Notes: generated from the letters alone by a model not told the origin. Positions 27,052-36,117 are shown, numbered from the stretch's first letter. The stretch: 64,000 nt of DNA from an uncultured Bacteroidales bacterium (GCA_902785075.1 CACZXN010000003.1:51680-115679), one strand, 5' to 3'. Program-made: numbers and translations.

Positions 27052-27092
27052 AGTTGATTTGATTATTTAATTTTAATTTCTTTCTTGGTTGT

Positions 27093-27101
27093 GCAAATAT
27101 A
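27093..27101 (-). promoter_or_regulatory. -7 box of the TonB/DUF5689/anchor J operon
   Basis: TATATTTGC on the minus strand, 42 bp upstream of the receptor ATG. No clear -33 element is seen. Confidence 0.6.
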
Positions 27102-27327
27102 CATAAAAAATATAAGGTATGTTCACAATTACTTCATAAAAATGAAAAAGATGTGAAACTTTTGTCGAAACTCCGATGATTTGCACCGTTCGAGTGGCTA
27201 TCGTGATTGTTATCGCCGACCATTTAAGACCATGGGACGGTTCTCTAATCCGTTAGGCCTAGAAAACAGGAGGGCGGAGGCGATGAAGGAGGCGACGATG
27301 AACCCTTCGACGATGGTGACTAAACAA
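27102..27327. other. Intergenic stretch, no gene seen
   Basis: The 352-bp gap between the TonB operon and the 919-residue barrel gene holds the promoter at 27093-27101, this unexplained moderately GC-rich stretch with no convincing frame, and two hairpins at its right end (27328-27356 and 27371-27389). Confidence 0.4.
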
Positions 27328-27356
27328 ATAAGGAGAGCCAGAAGGCTCTCCTTATT
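27328..27356 (-). terminator. Terminator of the outer-membrane barrel gene
   Basis: AATAAGGAGAGCC, loop AGAA, GGCTCTCCTTATT: a 13-bp perfect stem. A weaker GGCC hairpin with a tetraloop (27371-27389) lies between it and the gene. Confidence 0.75.
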
Positions 27357-27403
27357 ATATATAGAGAGGTGAAAGGCCCGAAGGCCCTCAGCCATGTCCA
27401 CAA

Positions 27404-30163
27404 TTAATCAAAGGCATTGAGACGATAGCTGAACGAGATGACAAACATCGACGTATCGCCGTAGGTGCGGCTCTCGTTCCACATTGTGCCGTTCATCGTG
27501 GCGTTGAAACCATTGTACGAGTTGAGAATGTCGCGCCAGCTGATGCCGACGGTCGCCAGTCGACGCTTCAAGAAATGATACTCGGCAGAGAGGCCAAGCA
27601 GGCACTCCGTCTTGTTGGCAGAAGCCATCTCGTAGCCGAACGGCTTGTTGAAATTGCAATCAATGCCAAGCTCCAATCCGAACGGCGCATCGTAGTTGAT
27701 GCTTGCATTGGCGTTGATGGCCTGCCCCTTGGTCGAGTTGGTGCGATAGTCGCTCTTGCTGTGGTTCAGCGAGTAGCCCACACCACCACGCATGGTCCAA
27801 TATTTGTTCCCGTAGCTGCCCGATGCCGACGTACGGAAGTTGTGGTGCTTCGTTGCGCTCTTCTGTGCAGTGTTGTCGGTCGCGTTCTGCACGAACGACA
27901 CGCCGTGGTTGAACGAGTGAGTGGCATTGAGGCTCAGCGTGAAGTCGTGGATAGGAATGGTGAAGTAGAGATACTCGCGGCTGTTCCAGTTGCCATTGAT
28001 GTTGGCAGGCGAGGTGCGCCGCGCACCCGTCAACTTGTCAAGGATGGTGAGCGTGGTAATCTGGTTGTCGGTAAATCCATACGAGAGCTGCAGACGCATG
28101 AGCGACTTGAGCTGATACTCGACCATGAAGTTGTGGCTGAACGCATTCTTCAGGTTTGGATTACCAATGTTGATGTTCATGGGGTCGTGGTAGTCCGTCA
28201 CGTTCGAAAGTTGCTGCACATCGGGCAACTGGTTCGCTCCATTGTAGCGGAATGTGTATTTATCCTTCTTCACGTTAATCGTATAGTTGGCATTAAACGA
28301 CAGCCCCACTCCCTTGTTCTCAAGATGCTCATCTTTACCATACTGGTCGTTGTCGATGGTCACCTTACGAGGCGATAACGTTGCCGACAGGTTGAGTCGC
28401 GAACGCTTATTGCTGAAGAAATACGACAACAGGAACTCTTGGCGGAACTCATGGTTACGCTTATCGTAGTGCAGGCTGTCAACGCGGGCAAATGTTCCGT
28501 CGGAGAGGACGTCGTCGTAGTTCTGCGTGCTCGTGTTCGAATCGAAATGAAGCGTGTAGCCGACCGATAGGAACGAATTGAAACCGTTCTCGCCCTCATC
28601 GTCGCCGAAGTCACGATAATATCCGCCACCGATACGACGGCTGTAGTTCAGCATGATGTTGTGGTTGTTGCTACGAGTCGGCGAAGAGATCCGGTGGTTC
28701 ACATCGCGGATACTGTCGCCCTTCTGGACGAACCGGCTGTACGACTTGTTGAACGAAGTGTTCTTGCTGTCGCTGATTGCGGTCGAGTAGCTGAGGCTAA
28801 GCTCGTTGTTGTGCTCCTCGTCGAACGTATAGTTAAGGCTGAAGTTCCCATTCAACGATTTTGAGTCACCATTCGATGAGTTAATCTGCCGAGTGGTGCT
28901 CACCAGCCCCTCACCCTCGTTCGAGATGGAATCGATGGACTCGCTGTAGCCGTTATCCTCCGACTTATTCAAGTCGATGCTGCCATTGAAGTACAACTTC
29001 TTGCCAATACGGGCAAACCCGTTGAATCCCCCACCCCAATTCTTGCTCTTATTGCTGTTAAACGACTCATTCATGGAGTTCTGCGTAAAATTAGGCATGA
29101 AACGCTTGGTATAGTTGTCGTTCTTCGTCTCATTGCGGTTGTAGCTGTGATTGAAGTTGCTGTTAATCGACGCATTGTCGTTGAAAGTGTATTCTCCGTT
29201 CAAGTTTGCGAATGTTTGTACTTTCTTCAGCTGATAAGTCCCCTCGTCAGGAATGTCTTGCGTGTTGAAACTGCCGTTCAGCTGCAAACCTTTCTGCCGC
29301 CACACGCTGAGCGTACCTCCGAAGTCGTAGTGATTGAACTTTTCCGTCGTCGATGCGTGGAGCTGAGCAAATATAGTGCCCGACATCGGGTCCTTCGTCT
29401 CCATGTCCATCACCATATGCTTGTCACTCTTCACGTCGAGCGTATCGTTCAGCTCCTCGTAGATGCGCAAGCTCTTCAGCTTCTCGTGCGGCATGTTGTT
29501 GAGCGCAATGCTCATGTCGCGCTTGAAAAACGAGTCGCCATTGAGCTTGATTTCCTGAATATCCTTACCCATGTACGTCATCTTGCCCTCTTCATACTTC
29601 AAACCAGGCAAACGGCGCACGAGATCGAGCAATACACTACCCGACGGCATCTCGTAGGCGTCGGCATTGAAGATAACTGTGTCTCCCCGCTGATACATGC
29701 GCTTCAACTCGGCAACAACCTCAGCCTCTGCAATCGTCATCGGCTTGCTATGCAGCACTAACGAGTCGATTTTGATATTATACTTATCAACACCGTTCTC
29801 TTTCGTCTTCTCCGGCGAATAAATCTTCTCAAACGACTCCATACCCACATAGGTAATCGTCACCTTGACGCGAGTATCCTTCAGACGTTCGCGAAGGCCC
29901 ATCCACACGTCGAAGTTACCGTCCTTCCAAACCGACTCTCCCTCCATCTGGGTCGTATCACCCAGACATACCACCTTCACGTTCGCTCCCTGAAGGGGAT
30001 AAGGCTTCGATTCGAACTCGTCAACGCCATACACCTTGCCCCTCACTTCATACATCTGCTTAAAATTCGTACGCATATACTCATTCATCTCGGGCGAATC
30101 CCACTGAGCGTATGCGCTCACACACATTGCTGCAATAGCAACCAAAATCAATACACGTTTCAT
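27404..30163 (-). CDS. Outer-membrane beta-barrel protein, TonB-receptor-like
   Basis: 919 residues with a signal peptide (cleaved near VSAYAQ, about 20). An N-terminal carboxypeptidase-like/CNA-type beta domain (about 40-135, EVRGKVYGVDEF ... PLQGANVKVVCLGDTTQM) precedes a degenerate plug (about 155-235, VIFNADAYEMPSGSVLLDLVRRLPGL). A long barrel of the outer-membrane beta-barrel (OMP_b-brl_3) type follows. The LLDLVRRLPGL segment marks the subgroup lacking a TonB box of the SusC type. I chose the ATG at 30163. The start codon lies next to a 28-bp tandem array, and no -7 box is visible between this gene and the XRE gene, so it may depend on the upstream promoter. Substrate is unknown. Confidence 0.85.
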   Translation of the reverse strand: MKRVLILVAIAAMCVSAYAQWDSPEMNEYMRTNFKQMYEVRGKVYGVDEFESKPYPLQGANVKVVCLGDTTQMEGESVWKDGNFDVWMGLRERLKDTRVKVTITYVGMESFEKIYSPEKTKENGVDKYNIKIDSLVLHSKPMTIAEAEVVAELKRMYQRGDTVIFNADAYEMPSGSVLLDLVRRLPGLKYEEGKMTYMGKDIQEIKLNGDSFFKRDMSIALNNMPHEKLKSLRIYEELNDTLDVKSDKHMVMDMETKDPMSGTIFAQLHASTTEKFNHYDFGGTLSVWRQKGLQLNGSFNTQDIPDEGTYQLKKVQTFANLNGEYTFNDNASINSNFNHSYNRNETKNDNYTKRFMPNFTQNSMNESFNSNKSKNWGGGFNGFARIGKKLYFNGSIDLNKSEDNGYSESIDSISNEGEGLVSTTRQINSSNGDSKSLNGNFSLNYTFDEEHNNELSLSYSTAISDSKNTSFNKSYSRFVQKGDSIRDVNHRISSPTRSNNHNIMLNYSRRIGGGYYRDFGDDEGENGFNSFLSVGYTLHFDSNTSTQNYDDVLSDGTFARVDSLHYDKRNHEFRQEFLLSYFFSNKRSRLNLSATLSPRKVTIDNDQYGKDEHLENKGVGLSFNANYTINVKKDKYTFRYNGANQLPDVQQLSNVTDYHDPMNINIGNPNLKNAFSHNFMVEYQLKSLMRLQLSYGFTDNQITTLTILDKLTGARRTSPANINGNWNSREYLYFTIPIHDFTLSLNATHSFNHGVSFVQNATDNTAQKSATKHHNFRTSASGSYGNKYWTMRGGVGYSLNHSKSDYRTNSTKGQAINANASINYDAPFGLELGIDCNFNKPFGYEMASANKTECLLGLSAEYHFLKRRLATVGISWRDILNSYNGFNATMNGTMWNESRTYGDTSMFVISFSYRLNAFD

Positions 30164-30165
30164 AT

Positions 30166-30297
30166 TAATCGTTACCATCTTATTGTTACAAATTAATCAT
30201 TCTCATCTAATTGTTACAAATTTATCGTCCCATCCAATTGTTGGACATAAATCGTTCCAAACTAATTGCCACAAATTAATCATTCTCATCTAATTGG
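30166..30297. repeat. 28-bp minisatellite spanning the XRE gene end and the barrel gene start
   Basis: Five units start at 30166, 30194, 30222, 30250 and 30277 (spacing 28, 28, 28, 27). Units 1, 2 and 5 are most alike (TAATC-TT-CATCT-ATTG core). The fifth unit is the last codons of the XRE gene (LDEND plus stop) and the first ends 3 bp before the barrel gene ATG. Confidence 0.8.
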
Positions 30298-30476
30298 AAG
30301 ATTTCTTCTAATGGTTTACTAAAAACACGGGCGAGTTTCAGCGAAAGAGTCGTCGATGGCACATAATTGCCCTTCTCTATCGCATTAATCGTCTGACGGC
30401 TCACCCCGACAAGCTCCGCCAGCTGCTGTTGCGTGAAATCCATGATGGCACGCTCAACTTTTAGTCTATTCTTCAT
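30276..30476 (-). CDS. XRE-family helix-turn-helix regulator
   Basis: A 66-residue protein that is essentially one HTH domain: RAIMDFTQQQLAELVGVSRQTINAIEKGNYVPSTTLSLKLARVFSKPLEEIF. The QQQLAELVGVSRQTINAIEKG stretch is the helix-turn-helix. I chose the ATG at 30476, which overlaps the end of the membrane protein gene by 11 bp; coupling is likely. Small XRE proteins of this type next to a short membrane protein are common regulatory cassettes. An inverted repeat upstream of the cassette (30994-31015) is a candidate operator for autoregulation. Confidence 0.92.
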   Translation of the reverse strand: MKNRLKVERAIMDFTQQQLAELVGVSRQTINAIEKGNYVPSTTLSLKLARVFSKPLEEIFQLDEND

Positions 30477-30942
30477 TGTTCTTGCGGAATTGGTAGAGTG
30501 AAATATTATACTTAATGATAAAAAACAGGAAAGTTGAGAACGGATAGACCGCCATACAGGTGAGATACGAGCCACCATAAATAAATAAGGTGGTAAGCAA
30601 CACCAGCACCATATTAACCATCAGTGCCCAAACCAAAGACTGCATCCGAATCTGCGCGATACACTCGTCTTCCTCCTTTTCCTTCGAGAAAGCCACAAAA
30701 ACACAGCCTACACACATCAATGTCATCACAATTTCAAACCATCCACCCTGAGTGATACGTGGAGCGATTTTAAACAAACTCCATTCTTCTTCAAACTGTG
30801 GGGTAAGACTTATCATGGGATATTCAATGCCGAAAGCTAACTGGTCGAATGACAAACAAAGAACGAAAAAGATCACAGCAACGATGAGAAGACTATACCC
30901 AATCTTCCTAAACACCGGAGCAAATAAATAATTCTTTACCAT
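30466..30942 (-). CDS. Four-helix integral membrane protein
   Basis: 158 residues with four predicted transmembrane segments: about 13-35 (IGYSLLIVAVIFFVLCLSF), 65-85 (GGWFEIVMTLMCVGCVFVAF), 105-125 (LVWALMVNMVLVLLTTLFIYGG) and 130-148 (MAVYPFSTFLFFIIKY). A charged loop (SKEKEEDECIAQIRMQS) separates helices 2 and 3. No named family is recognised. I chose the ATG at 30942 (MVKNYLF) because a promoter box lies just upstream at 30970-30978; the longer frame would start upstream of that promoter. It overlaps the XRE gene. Confidence 0.75.
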   Translation of the reverse strand: MVKNYLFAPVFRKIGYSLLIVAVIFFVLCLSFDQLAFGIEYPMISLTPQFEEEWSLFKIAPRITQGGWFEIVMTLMCVGCVFVAFSKEKEEDECIAQIRMQSLVWALMVNMVLVLLTTLFIYGGSYLTCMAVYPFSTFLFFIIKYNISLYQFRKNNEE

Positions 30943-30969
30943 AAATTCATGAGTTTTGTGATTTGCGCT

Positions 30970-30978
30970 GCAAAGGTA
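30970..30978 (-). promoter_or_regulatory. -7 box of the membrane protein/XRE cassette
   Basis: TACCTTTGC on the minus strand, 28 bp upstream of the ATG at 30942 and 16 bp downstream of the 22-bp inverted repeat. Confidence 0.65.
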
Positions 30979-30993
30979 AAGCAAATTATTCAA

Positions 30994-31015
30994 TTTGTCA
31001 AGCATATTTGACAAA
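30994..31015. promoter_or_regulatory. Candidate operator: perfect 8-bp inverted repeat
   Basis: TTTGTCAA (30994-31001), 6-bp spacer, TTGACAAA (31008-31015). It covers the expected -33 region of the cassette promoter, a fitting place for repression by the dimeric XRE protein. Confidence 0.6.
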
Positions 31016-31159
31016 AAGTTACGCGAACTTAACCATATTTAACAGTTAAAGAATAAAGAGCCAGCGAAACATACATGCTCCGTTACAACAAGGACATAAA
31101 ACAAGCACTGCCCCAACCTTTCGATTAGAGCAGTGAATGTTAAGACGTTCATCGCAAGA

Positions 31160-33262
31160 TTATGGCTCGATAATATTAAAGTTAAGCAGCGGCTTCTTGA
31201 TATTGCCAAAGAGAGATTTGACAGCTTCGGAGTTACCTGTGACAGCAAGCCCTTCACAGTTACCGTTAAGACAAGCCACAAGCGCCGCCTTCGTACCCCG
31301 AGCTGTAGCATCAGCATTGGCACGAGTTTCACCCATATAAGTAAGGACAACGCCAGCCCGACGCACCACGCAGCACTTCTCATTACCAATGACGAAATTG
31401 ACGGCAACATCTTTGTCGGCCACTTCGCGACTATCGGTAGCGATGGCTACATACTCGAATATCATATCGATAGTACTTGCTCGGAACATGTTAGTGATAC
31501 CTTCCCCCGAACCATAAACAGGAGCAGAAGGCGTACCGGCACGAAGTTCCATCGCACCAGTAAGATAAGCATTACGCCATGTACCGCTCTCGCTCTGATA
31601 ACCAAGCTGTTCGAGCGCATCAGCACACAGACGACGAGCATCAATGTTTGCCGGATCGGCATAGACCAATTCCTTGGTCACTTGTGCCACCCACTGGTAT
31701 TCGCCACGAGCATAATCCTCGCGAGCCATACGCAAAATGCGCTCAGGTGAACCCATATATTCAACGATTTTCTGAGCCGTACGCTCAGGCGTGAGCAGAT
31801 TGAGGTTGACAGGGTTCGCATCGTACCATCCCATGTAACGCTGATACACAGCTTTGATGTTATGAGAGAGTGTGCCGTAATATTGGCGTGTGTACCAAAC
31901 ACGATCAAGACGTTCTGGCAACTGAAGGAAATCAGCAATCTCTGTAGAAGTATATCCTAAGTTGAGATAATGGAGAGTCTGGTCGTGAATGAACTTATAG
32001 ACAGAAGCTGTATTAACTAGATAGTCACGGATGACATCCGTCCCCCAATGAGGCCAGTTGTGACTTTGGAAAATCACGTCGGTCTTGTCTGCAAACTTCT
32101 GTTCAGCAGCAAGAATATAGTTGCACCATCCCTCAGCATCGCGGACAGCTGCACCACGCAAGGTATAGAGATTGTGAAGTGTACCGGTGCAATTCTCTGC
32201 CATCCATAATGCTCGATAATCCTCAAAATATGTGTTCATCTCAGCCGGAGCCTCAGTACCTGGCGTGAGTTGGAAGGTGACGGTAAGTCCGTCGATAACG
32301 ATAGTCGTATCATTCTTCACCTCGAAGGTAGGCGGCATGAGCGTAAGAGGCGAATTGGTAGACTGGCCCATACCGATGCCCATCGCCATACGTCCCGTAA
32401 CACCTTTTGGCAAACGAGTACCATACTGATAGCTAGCACGACGCGACATAGCTGCGCTACAATAAGCGTTCTCGGCAATGACGTGCTTCATGAAACCCTC
32501 GGGAGTGATGACAGCAATCTTACCCGATGCAATCTGATCGGTGAGCGACAGACTTGCATCCGCCATATTCCCAGTATTGACAATAGCTCCTACACCACCA
32601 TAATGGTCAGCATGACTGTGACTGATAAGCACAGCTACAATACGAGGAGAAGCATCAATATTACGTTTGAAAAGATCGAGAGCAGCTTGAGCTACCTCCG
32701 TTCCCATCAACACATCAAAAATGAGCCAGCCGCCCGACTTTGTCCTAATAAAAGTCATGTTAGCCATATCATAGCCACGCACTTGATAGATTCCCTCACA
32801 CACTTCGTAGAGTCCACACTGAATGTTGCATAGAGTATTACGCCAAAGGCTTGGATTGACGGTCGATGGAGCTTCATCGTCTTCCTTCATGAACTTGAAT
32901 TCAGCCATGTTCCACACCTCTCCTGCGGCATTTGTGATGACCAAATCGGGTGTAGCCTCAATAAGACCACGCTTTGCATTCTCAAGTTCCGACAGGTCAT
33001 CGAAATCGAGACGCTCATACCACTCTCTATTCTTATTTGCTGTAGTAAGCGTTGCTGATTTGGCTGCCAAAGGGTCAGCTTCCGGATCTTCATCAACTAT
33101 CGGCAGAGGATTGTCCTCTGTCTGGTAGAACACAAGACTGTCCATTTCGTTGGCACGGTAAGTCTGTCGTTGCCCATTCTTATAGAGGTAATAGCCCTGA
33201 GCAGAGGCCTGATGTGCCATACCACAAAGGCAAAGCACAAGAAGGAAAAGTTGCTTATTCAT
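31160..33262 (-). CDS. Alkyl/aryl-sulfatase, BDS1/SdsA1 type, secreted
   Basis: 700 residues with a signal peptide (cleaved near QASAQ, about 21). A short segment common in Bacteroidota exported proteins follows (YLYKNGQRQTYRANEMDSLVF). The metallo-beta-lactamase domain (about 160-400) has the zinc motif HSHADHYGG (about 213-221) and VIFQSHNWPHWG. The helical alkyl-sulfatase dimerisation domain (about 400-560) and a C-terminal SCP2-like domain (about 580-700) complete the SdsA1 layout. Such enzymes hydrolyse primary alkyl sulfates such as SDS, or related sulfate esters. Its start overlaps the stop of the small secreted protein upstream (TAATG). Confidence 0.9.
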   Translation of the reverse strand: MNKQLFLLVLCLCGMAHQASAQGYYLYKNGQRQTYRANEMDSLVFYQTEDNPLPIVDEDPEADPLAAKSATLTTANKNREWYERLDFDDLSELENAKRGLIEATPDLVITNAAGEVWNMAEFKFMKEDDEAPSTVNPSLWRNTLCNIQCGLYEVCEGIYQVRGYDMANMTFIRTKSGGWLIFDVLMGTEVAQAALDLFKRNIDASPRIVAVLISHSHADHYGGVGAIVNTGNMADASLSLTDQIASGKIAVITPEGFMKHVIAENAYCSAAMSRRASYQYGTRLPKGVTGRMAMGIGMGQSTNSPLTLMPPTFEVKNDTTIVIDGLTVTFQLTPGTEAPAEMNTYFEDYRALWMAENCTGTLHNLYTLRGAAVRDAEGWCNYILAAEQKFADKTDVIFQSHNWPHWGTDVIRDYLVNTASVYKFIHDQTLHYLNLGYTSTEIADFLQLPERLDRVWYTRQYYGTLSHNIKAVYQRYMGWYDANPVNLNLLTPERTAQKIVEYMGSPERILRMAREDYARGEYQWVAQVTKELVYADPANIDARRLCADALEQLGYQSESGTWRNAYLTGAMELRAGTPSAPVYGSGEGITNMFRASTIDMIFEYVAIATDSREVADKDVAVNFVIGNEKCCVVRRAGVVLTYMGETRANADATARGTKAALVACLNGNCEGLAVTGNSEAVKSLFGNIKKPLLNFNIIEP

Positions 33263-33804
33263 TATTTTTTCAGAATCTTAAATGTTTTACTTTCTGTTGC
33301 TACGATAATGACACCTTTAGGAAGGCGTTCGGTTGAGAGGGTTGCCGTTCCGCTGCTATCAGCAGTAGTCCTTTCTTGATACTTGCCATCAATGGTGTAG
33401 ATAGTAAGACGGCTACACCCATAAGCCGTCACCTCACTATCAGTGATGCGGAATGTGTTATCTTTCGCTGGACTGATATCCGTTTCAATGTCTCTCTCCT
33501 CAATGGTCATCTTCAGATAGCTTTCCGTCTTGTAACGAACTGTTACACTACCGCACTCCAACTGCACATCATTTTCGACAAAAGTAACTTTGGGCTTTTC
33601 CCCTAAACTGAATATGGTAGAACTTTGCTTTTCATAAACTACAACACAAGTTTTCTTTTCACTCGTACCTAATGTTGCGGTTCGGTCAACAGCCCACATA
33701 GTCATAGTCGTAATGGCAAAGAAGACAGTAATCAGCAAATTGCCGAAATGTCGCAGGATGTTAAACTTCATCTTGTTTTTGGTTTGTTTCATTGTTCTAA
33801 TCAT
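33262..33804 (-). CDS. Small secreted protein with a secretion-tail-like C-terminus
   Basis: 180 residues from the longest start; in-frame ATGs at 33792 and 33771 are alternatives, and the last directly opens the signal peptide (FGNLLITVFFAITTMTMWAV). The C-terminal part (RLTIYTIDGKYQERTTADSSG, then ERLPKGVIIVATESKTFKILKK) has the shape of the C-terminal tail domains of Bacteroidota exported proteins, ending in two Lys. No enzyme domain is present. It overlaps the alkyl-sulfatase start by 1 bp, so the two are almost certainly cotranscribed and translationally coupled. Confidence 0.72.
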   Translation of the reverse strand: MIRTMKQTKNKMKFNILRHFGNLLITVFFAITTMTMWAVDRTATLGTSEKKTCVVVYEKQSSTIFSLGEKPKVTFVENDVQLECGSVTVRYKTESYLKMTIEERDIETDISPAKDNTFRITDSEVTAYGCSRLTIYTIDGKYQERTTADSSGTATLSTERLPKGVIIVATESKTFKILKK

Positions 33805-33813
33805 TAGTTCTTA

Positions 33814-34917
33814 TTATTCTATTATTTCCTTCATTAAAGGAACAATCTGTTTGCGTGATAAGTTTTCTTTTGTGTAGGTCACACCTTCAAGGAGTGACGG
33901 ACCGAATAGAGCCTCTGCTACCTCTTTTGCTCCCTCACCATAATAGATGAAATAGGTGACACCGTTTACATAAGGAATGTCTGGATTACTCTGGTCCGGA
34001 TTGGGCACCTGGATTAATATCATAGCAAAAACCATATCGAGTTGGTTGTAGTTCATCACATCTGGCATTACAGCCAGCATGCGATTGACAAAACCATCAG
34101 CTTCTGCAGCCTTACAAACCATCGATCCAATACCTATGGCCTTCCCCCCTATTCCATAATCCTTATTATCTGAAAAAAAAATTCCAGATCGGTCATTCCT
34201 TCGTAGTTGTTGGCAGCTTCATCCATTTGACGATTGATTTCGTCAACATCATCTTCCAGTTTCAACTGACTTACCAGTGCAGTCCAAGCGATGGAATCAA
34301 TGTGGCAAGTAGTACTCTTGGAAAGATTACGAGTATCAGAAATCAAACCAGCCAGGAGGATTTTAGCGGTCTCGTCGTCAATAGCGACACCAAGTTCCTT
34401 ATAACATTCATACACAACGGTACAGGCCGAACCAACCATCTCACTCCTCACAAAGGGTATCATGATATCTAAGATGTCTCCCTCGACGTGGTGATCAATC
34501 TTCTGTAGAATCACAGCCTCACGCGCACCATTCACACATTGTACATAATCGGTGTGATCTGTTAGAATCAGTCGAGTACCAGCCATCACTTCTGACTTGA
34601 CTTCGGGCACATCGAACCCAAAGCGTTGGGCAATATATTGCGTTTCGCGGTTAATAGGACCGGACACCTTAGCCGTTGTATCCTAATGTCCTCATTAGTT
34701 TCGCATAGGCAAGCGCAGAACAGGTTGCATCAGCATCTGGAGTTTTGTGACCATATACAAATACGGTATCTTCACCCCAATCGAGTGAATTCAATATTGT
34801 ACGATAATCGTATTCCAAATCCTCTATGGCATTATCATCCACAGAGCATGACATCAGCCACCAAGAGCTACAAAGCATCATGATGACGACATATTTCAAA
34901 TCTTTTTTCAATCTCAT
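33814..34917 (-). pseudogene. ppaC: Manganese-dependent inorganic pyrophosphatase (PpaC-like) lipoprotein with two frameshifts
   Basis: Three consecutive frames together make one DHH/DHHA2 pyrophosphatase. Part 1 (34917-34669): lipobox LMSC and YGHKTPDADATCSALAYA (metal-binding His-Asp-Asp). Part 2 (to 34149): SGPINRET, LTDHTDY, KIDHHVEGD (the DHH motif) and AGLISDTRNLSKSTTC (metal Asp). Part 3 (34122-33814): the DHHA2 domain, ending LSRKQIVPLM (substrate Arg/Lys). The first break is an extra C at 34673/34674 (RC: AACGGCTAAGG; dropping one G gives YNAKVSGPINRE). The second is in A9 at 34173-34181, where ten A would restore EFFFSDNKDYGIGGKAIGIG. Net frame is conserved, but a stop follows the first shift. 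All catalytic residues survive. A lipoprotein form of this normally cytosolic enzyme is unusual. Confidence 0.85.
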
Positions 34918-34981
34918 TGTTTTATTGATTGTTTGGTACTACATTTTCTGAGAATAGCTACAGCCAAGGTTAGAATGCTTA

Positions 34982-36073
34982 TTACTTCTGCTTGTATTGT
35001 TTTTTCTTTAGGAAGTCGAAGCCGACGATATATTTCACGGTACCATAAGCGTTGGTGAGACTAAACTTTCGCTCACGATAGGCATACGTATGAAAGTCAA
35101 CCACAAATCCTGTGAAGTATTTAGTGTTGTTCCAGAAAAGACTGGTACGGAAGAACACATCGGTGCTAATGCGACGCAAGACAGCCTTGTCATGATTATT
35201 TTCTGTGATGTCTGATTGACGATAGCCGATGGACGGCAGTATCGAGAATGCAAATATACAGTTCTTCCGAAACGCCCAATTGTAGCCATATCCTACGCTG
35301 ATAGCATAGTCCTTGTAGCTAACCTTACTGAACAACAGTGTGGTGTCGATATGTTGAGCGATGAAGGGCGACAACTCGCTCTTGTTGAAATTGACTGTCA
35401 CATGGTTGTACGAGAATCCCAGCTTCCATGAACCCTGACTCTTGCGTTGCACAGCATTCTCACCAAAGGCTGCCGGCCAGGAGTAGCGTCGATGGTTGAA
35501 GATGTATTGGGCATCGATACCGAAACATTTCGAGCTCAACCCTCTGAAGGTGCGGTCTTGACCCTCAAGGTCCACACCACTGATGTCAGTAAACTTGACG
35601 GATTTCCCCGACTTGAAAGTATAAATTTCTGCCACGATTCTTGCAGTATTGAGGACAAAGACGTTACGGTGCCCCGTTCCGTTAGTTTGACCTCGAGGCT
35701 TACCGATGTCACCCAAATTAATCGAGTGACCATACCCCAAGATACTCCAATAGACATAACCGCCCAACACCAAGGAATTGTCCGACTGTAGTGTCATTGA
35801 TTTTGACGCACCGCTTACCGAAGATGACATGCGGTAAAAATCATGCCAATACGACAACTCTGCCTGTGCAGTAAACTCATATTTCTGAGGTGTAACATAA
35901 TTCGTGTCGCATCCCATAAAAAAATTGGTAACAGCATCAGCACTCCTGAACACCGTATGCATCACACGTTTGCCCCATGGCAAGGAGTCAATATGTACCG
36001 AATCCTCTGTTTCTATCGCCGAAACAGCAACAGAAATCATCATCAACACTATGTAACACCCTATTCTTTTCAT
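34982..36073 (-). CDS. DUF4421 domain-containing outer-membrane protein
   Basis: 363 residues with a signal peptide (cleaved near SVAVSA, about 19). Family marks are MGCDTNYVTPQKYEFTAQAEL and RRYSWPAAFGENAVQRKSQGSWKLGFSYN. The rest alternates strands with aromatic ends (GYVYWSILGYG, SVGYGYNWAF, FAFSILPSIGYR), consistent with an outer-membrane barrel of about 12 strands. Function of DUF4421 is unknown. It lies 64 bp upstream of the frameshifted pyrophosphatase and 44 bp downstream of the Gfo/Idh/MocA gene. Confidence 0.85.
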   Translation of the reverse strand: MKRIGCYIVLMMISVAVSAIETEDSVHIDSLPWGKRVMHTVFRSADAVTNFFMGCDTNYVTPQKYEFTAQAELSYWHDFYRMSSSVSGASKSMTLQSDNSLVLGGYVYWSILGYGHSINLGDIGKPRGQTNGTGHRNVFVLNTARIVAEIYTFKSGKSVKFTDISGVDLEGQDRTFRGLSSKCFGIDAQYIFNHRRYSWPAAFGENAVQRKSQGSWKLGFSYNHVTVNFNKSELSPFIAQHIDTTLLFSKVSYKDYAISVGYGYNWAFRKNCIFAFSILPSIGYRQSDITENNHDKAVLRRISTDVFFRTSLFWNNTKYFTGFVVDFHTYAYRERKFSLTNAYGTVKYIVGFDFLKKKQYKQK

Positions 36074-36117
36074 TTTTCAACAACCTACCATCTACTGCTC
36101 TTATCTCATTCTGCTTC

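Noticed and set aside
32270-32833. A 187-codon plus-strand frame within the sulfatase gene
   Set aside because: It is antisense to a well-supported enzyme and has no features of its own.
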